From an uncultured Lachnospiraceae bacterium (GTDB lineage Bacteria; Bacillota; Clostridia; Lachnospirales; Lachnospiraceae): a DNA stretch of 64,000 bases. Of this stretch, positions 63,911-64,000 are shown one piece after another; the stretch's first letter is position 1, and the number at the start of each line of letters is the position of its first letter. Under the pieces are notes generated by a model. That model saw nothing but the letters and a program-made list of their open reading frames with translations. It was not told where the DNA came from and did no database searches. The position numbers were made by a program, and so were the translations under genes. Location: assembly GCA_910578645.1 (NCBI GenBank), contig CAJTQI010000002.1:62001-126000 (forward strand), given 5' to 3'.

Positions 63911-64000
63911 ATTTATTCATTTTATATGGCTGTTCGGCGGGATAGCCGCCCTTTAGTTTCTGCATACCGCGCTGTATGGCATCCCTAGAGTTCTTCCAGT
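63909..64000 (-). CDS. C-terminal end of an unidentified protein (cut by window edge)
   Basis: On the minus strand a frame runs from the window edge to TAG at 63909, ending WKNSRDAIQRGMQKLKGGY and then PAEQPYKMNK. The other two minus frames stop quickly, and the stop lies beside a bidirectional terminator. Only about 30 residues are visible, so no function can be given. Confidence 0.45.
   Translation of the reverse strand, partial: WKNSRDAIQRGMQKLKGGYPAEQPYKMNK

Overview
The window reads as a chromosomal segment of a butyrate-producing Clostridia bacterium, most likely Lachnospiraceae. The reasons are Firmicutes-type ribosome binding sites and sigma-A promoters, the gene order rpoA-rplQ ... 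ecfA1-ecfA2-ecfT-truA-rplM-rpsI, a complete thl-crt-hbd-bcd-etfB-etfA butyrate pathway, and long-form HPF. No species call is possible from the sequence alone.

Layout. (1) 1-18.2 kb: the end of the ribosomal/rpoA operon, then about 12 kb of accessory genes (a chemoreceptor, a SorC-controlled sugar-uptake and catabolism operon with a DhnA-type aldolase, a GH127-like hydrolase and a DhaL/DhaK kinase pair, and an M15 peptidase). The conserved ECF transporter ATPases, EcfT, truA, L13 and S9 follow. (2) 18.2-22 kb: an orphan DpnI-type methyl-directed endonuclease, a Cof-type HAD phosphatase and a DUF6020-like membrane protein. (3) 21.9-32 kb: a complete type I-B CRISPR-Cas locus (cas6-cas8b-cas7-cas5-cas3-cas4-cas1-cas2) with an array of 18 intact 30-bp repeats plus a truncated terminal repeat. 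(4) 32-41 kb: an SDR reductase, thioredoxin reductase, an SH3-NlpC/P60 wall hydrolase, HPF, two glycosyltransferase-type genes and an M23 peptidase. (5) 41-48 kb: the butyrate cluster, whose intergenic gaps are full of hairpins and repeats. (6) 48-54 kb: an ABC-2 type export operon holding a long palindromic element and a tandem duplication. (7) 54-64 kb: mtnA, a DUF4091/GH123-like protein, a class II aldolase, glnS, a DUF2225 protein, a MocR regulator, a TetR regulator and an acidic membrane-anchored protein.

Main discovery candidate. Between the DUF6020-like gene and cas6, on the minus strand, there is a shortened CRISPR repeat that keeps its hairpin. It is followed by a pseudo-spacer whose first 11 bases match perfectly, and 19 of 21 match overall, a site beside a CCA trinucleotide on the plus strand. 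That site runs into the -35 box of the cas promoter. Its own promoter (TTGCAT, 17 bp, TATAAT) is also present. This is the layout of a CreR-type autoregulatory crRNA that would use Cascade to repress its own cas operon.

Other notable items are tandem hairpin repeats between thl and crt, duplicated hairpin units between bcd-etfB and etfB-etfA, a structured element shared by the leaders of etfA and mtnA, a three-box DnaA-box cluster upstream of hpf, and a sugar operon whose substrate cannot be named from known pathways.
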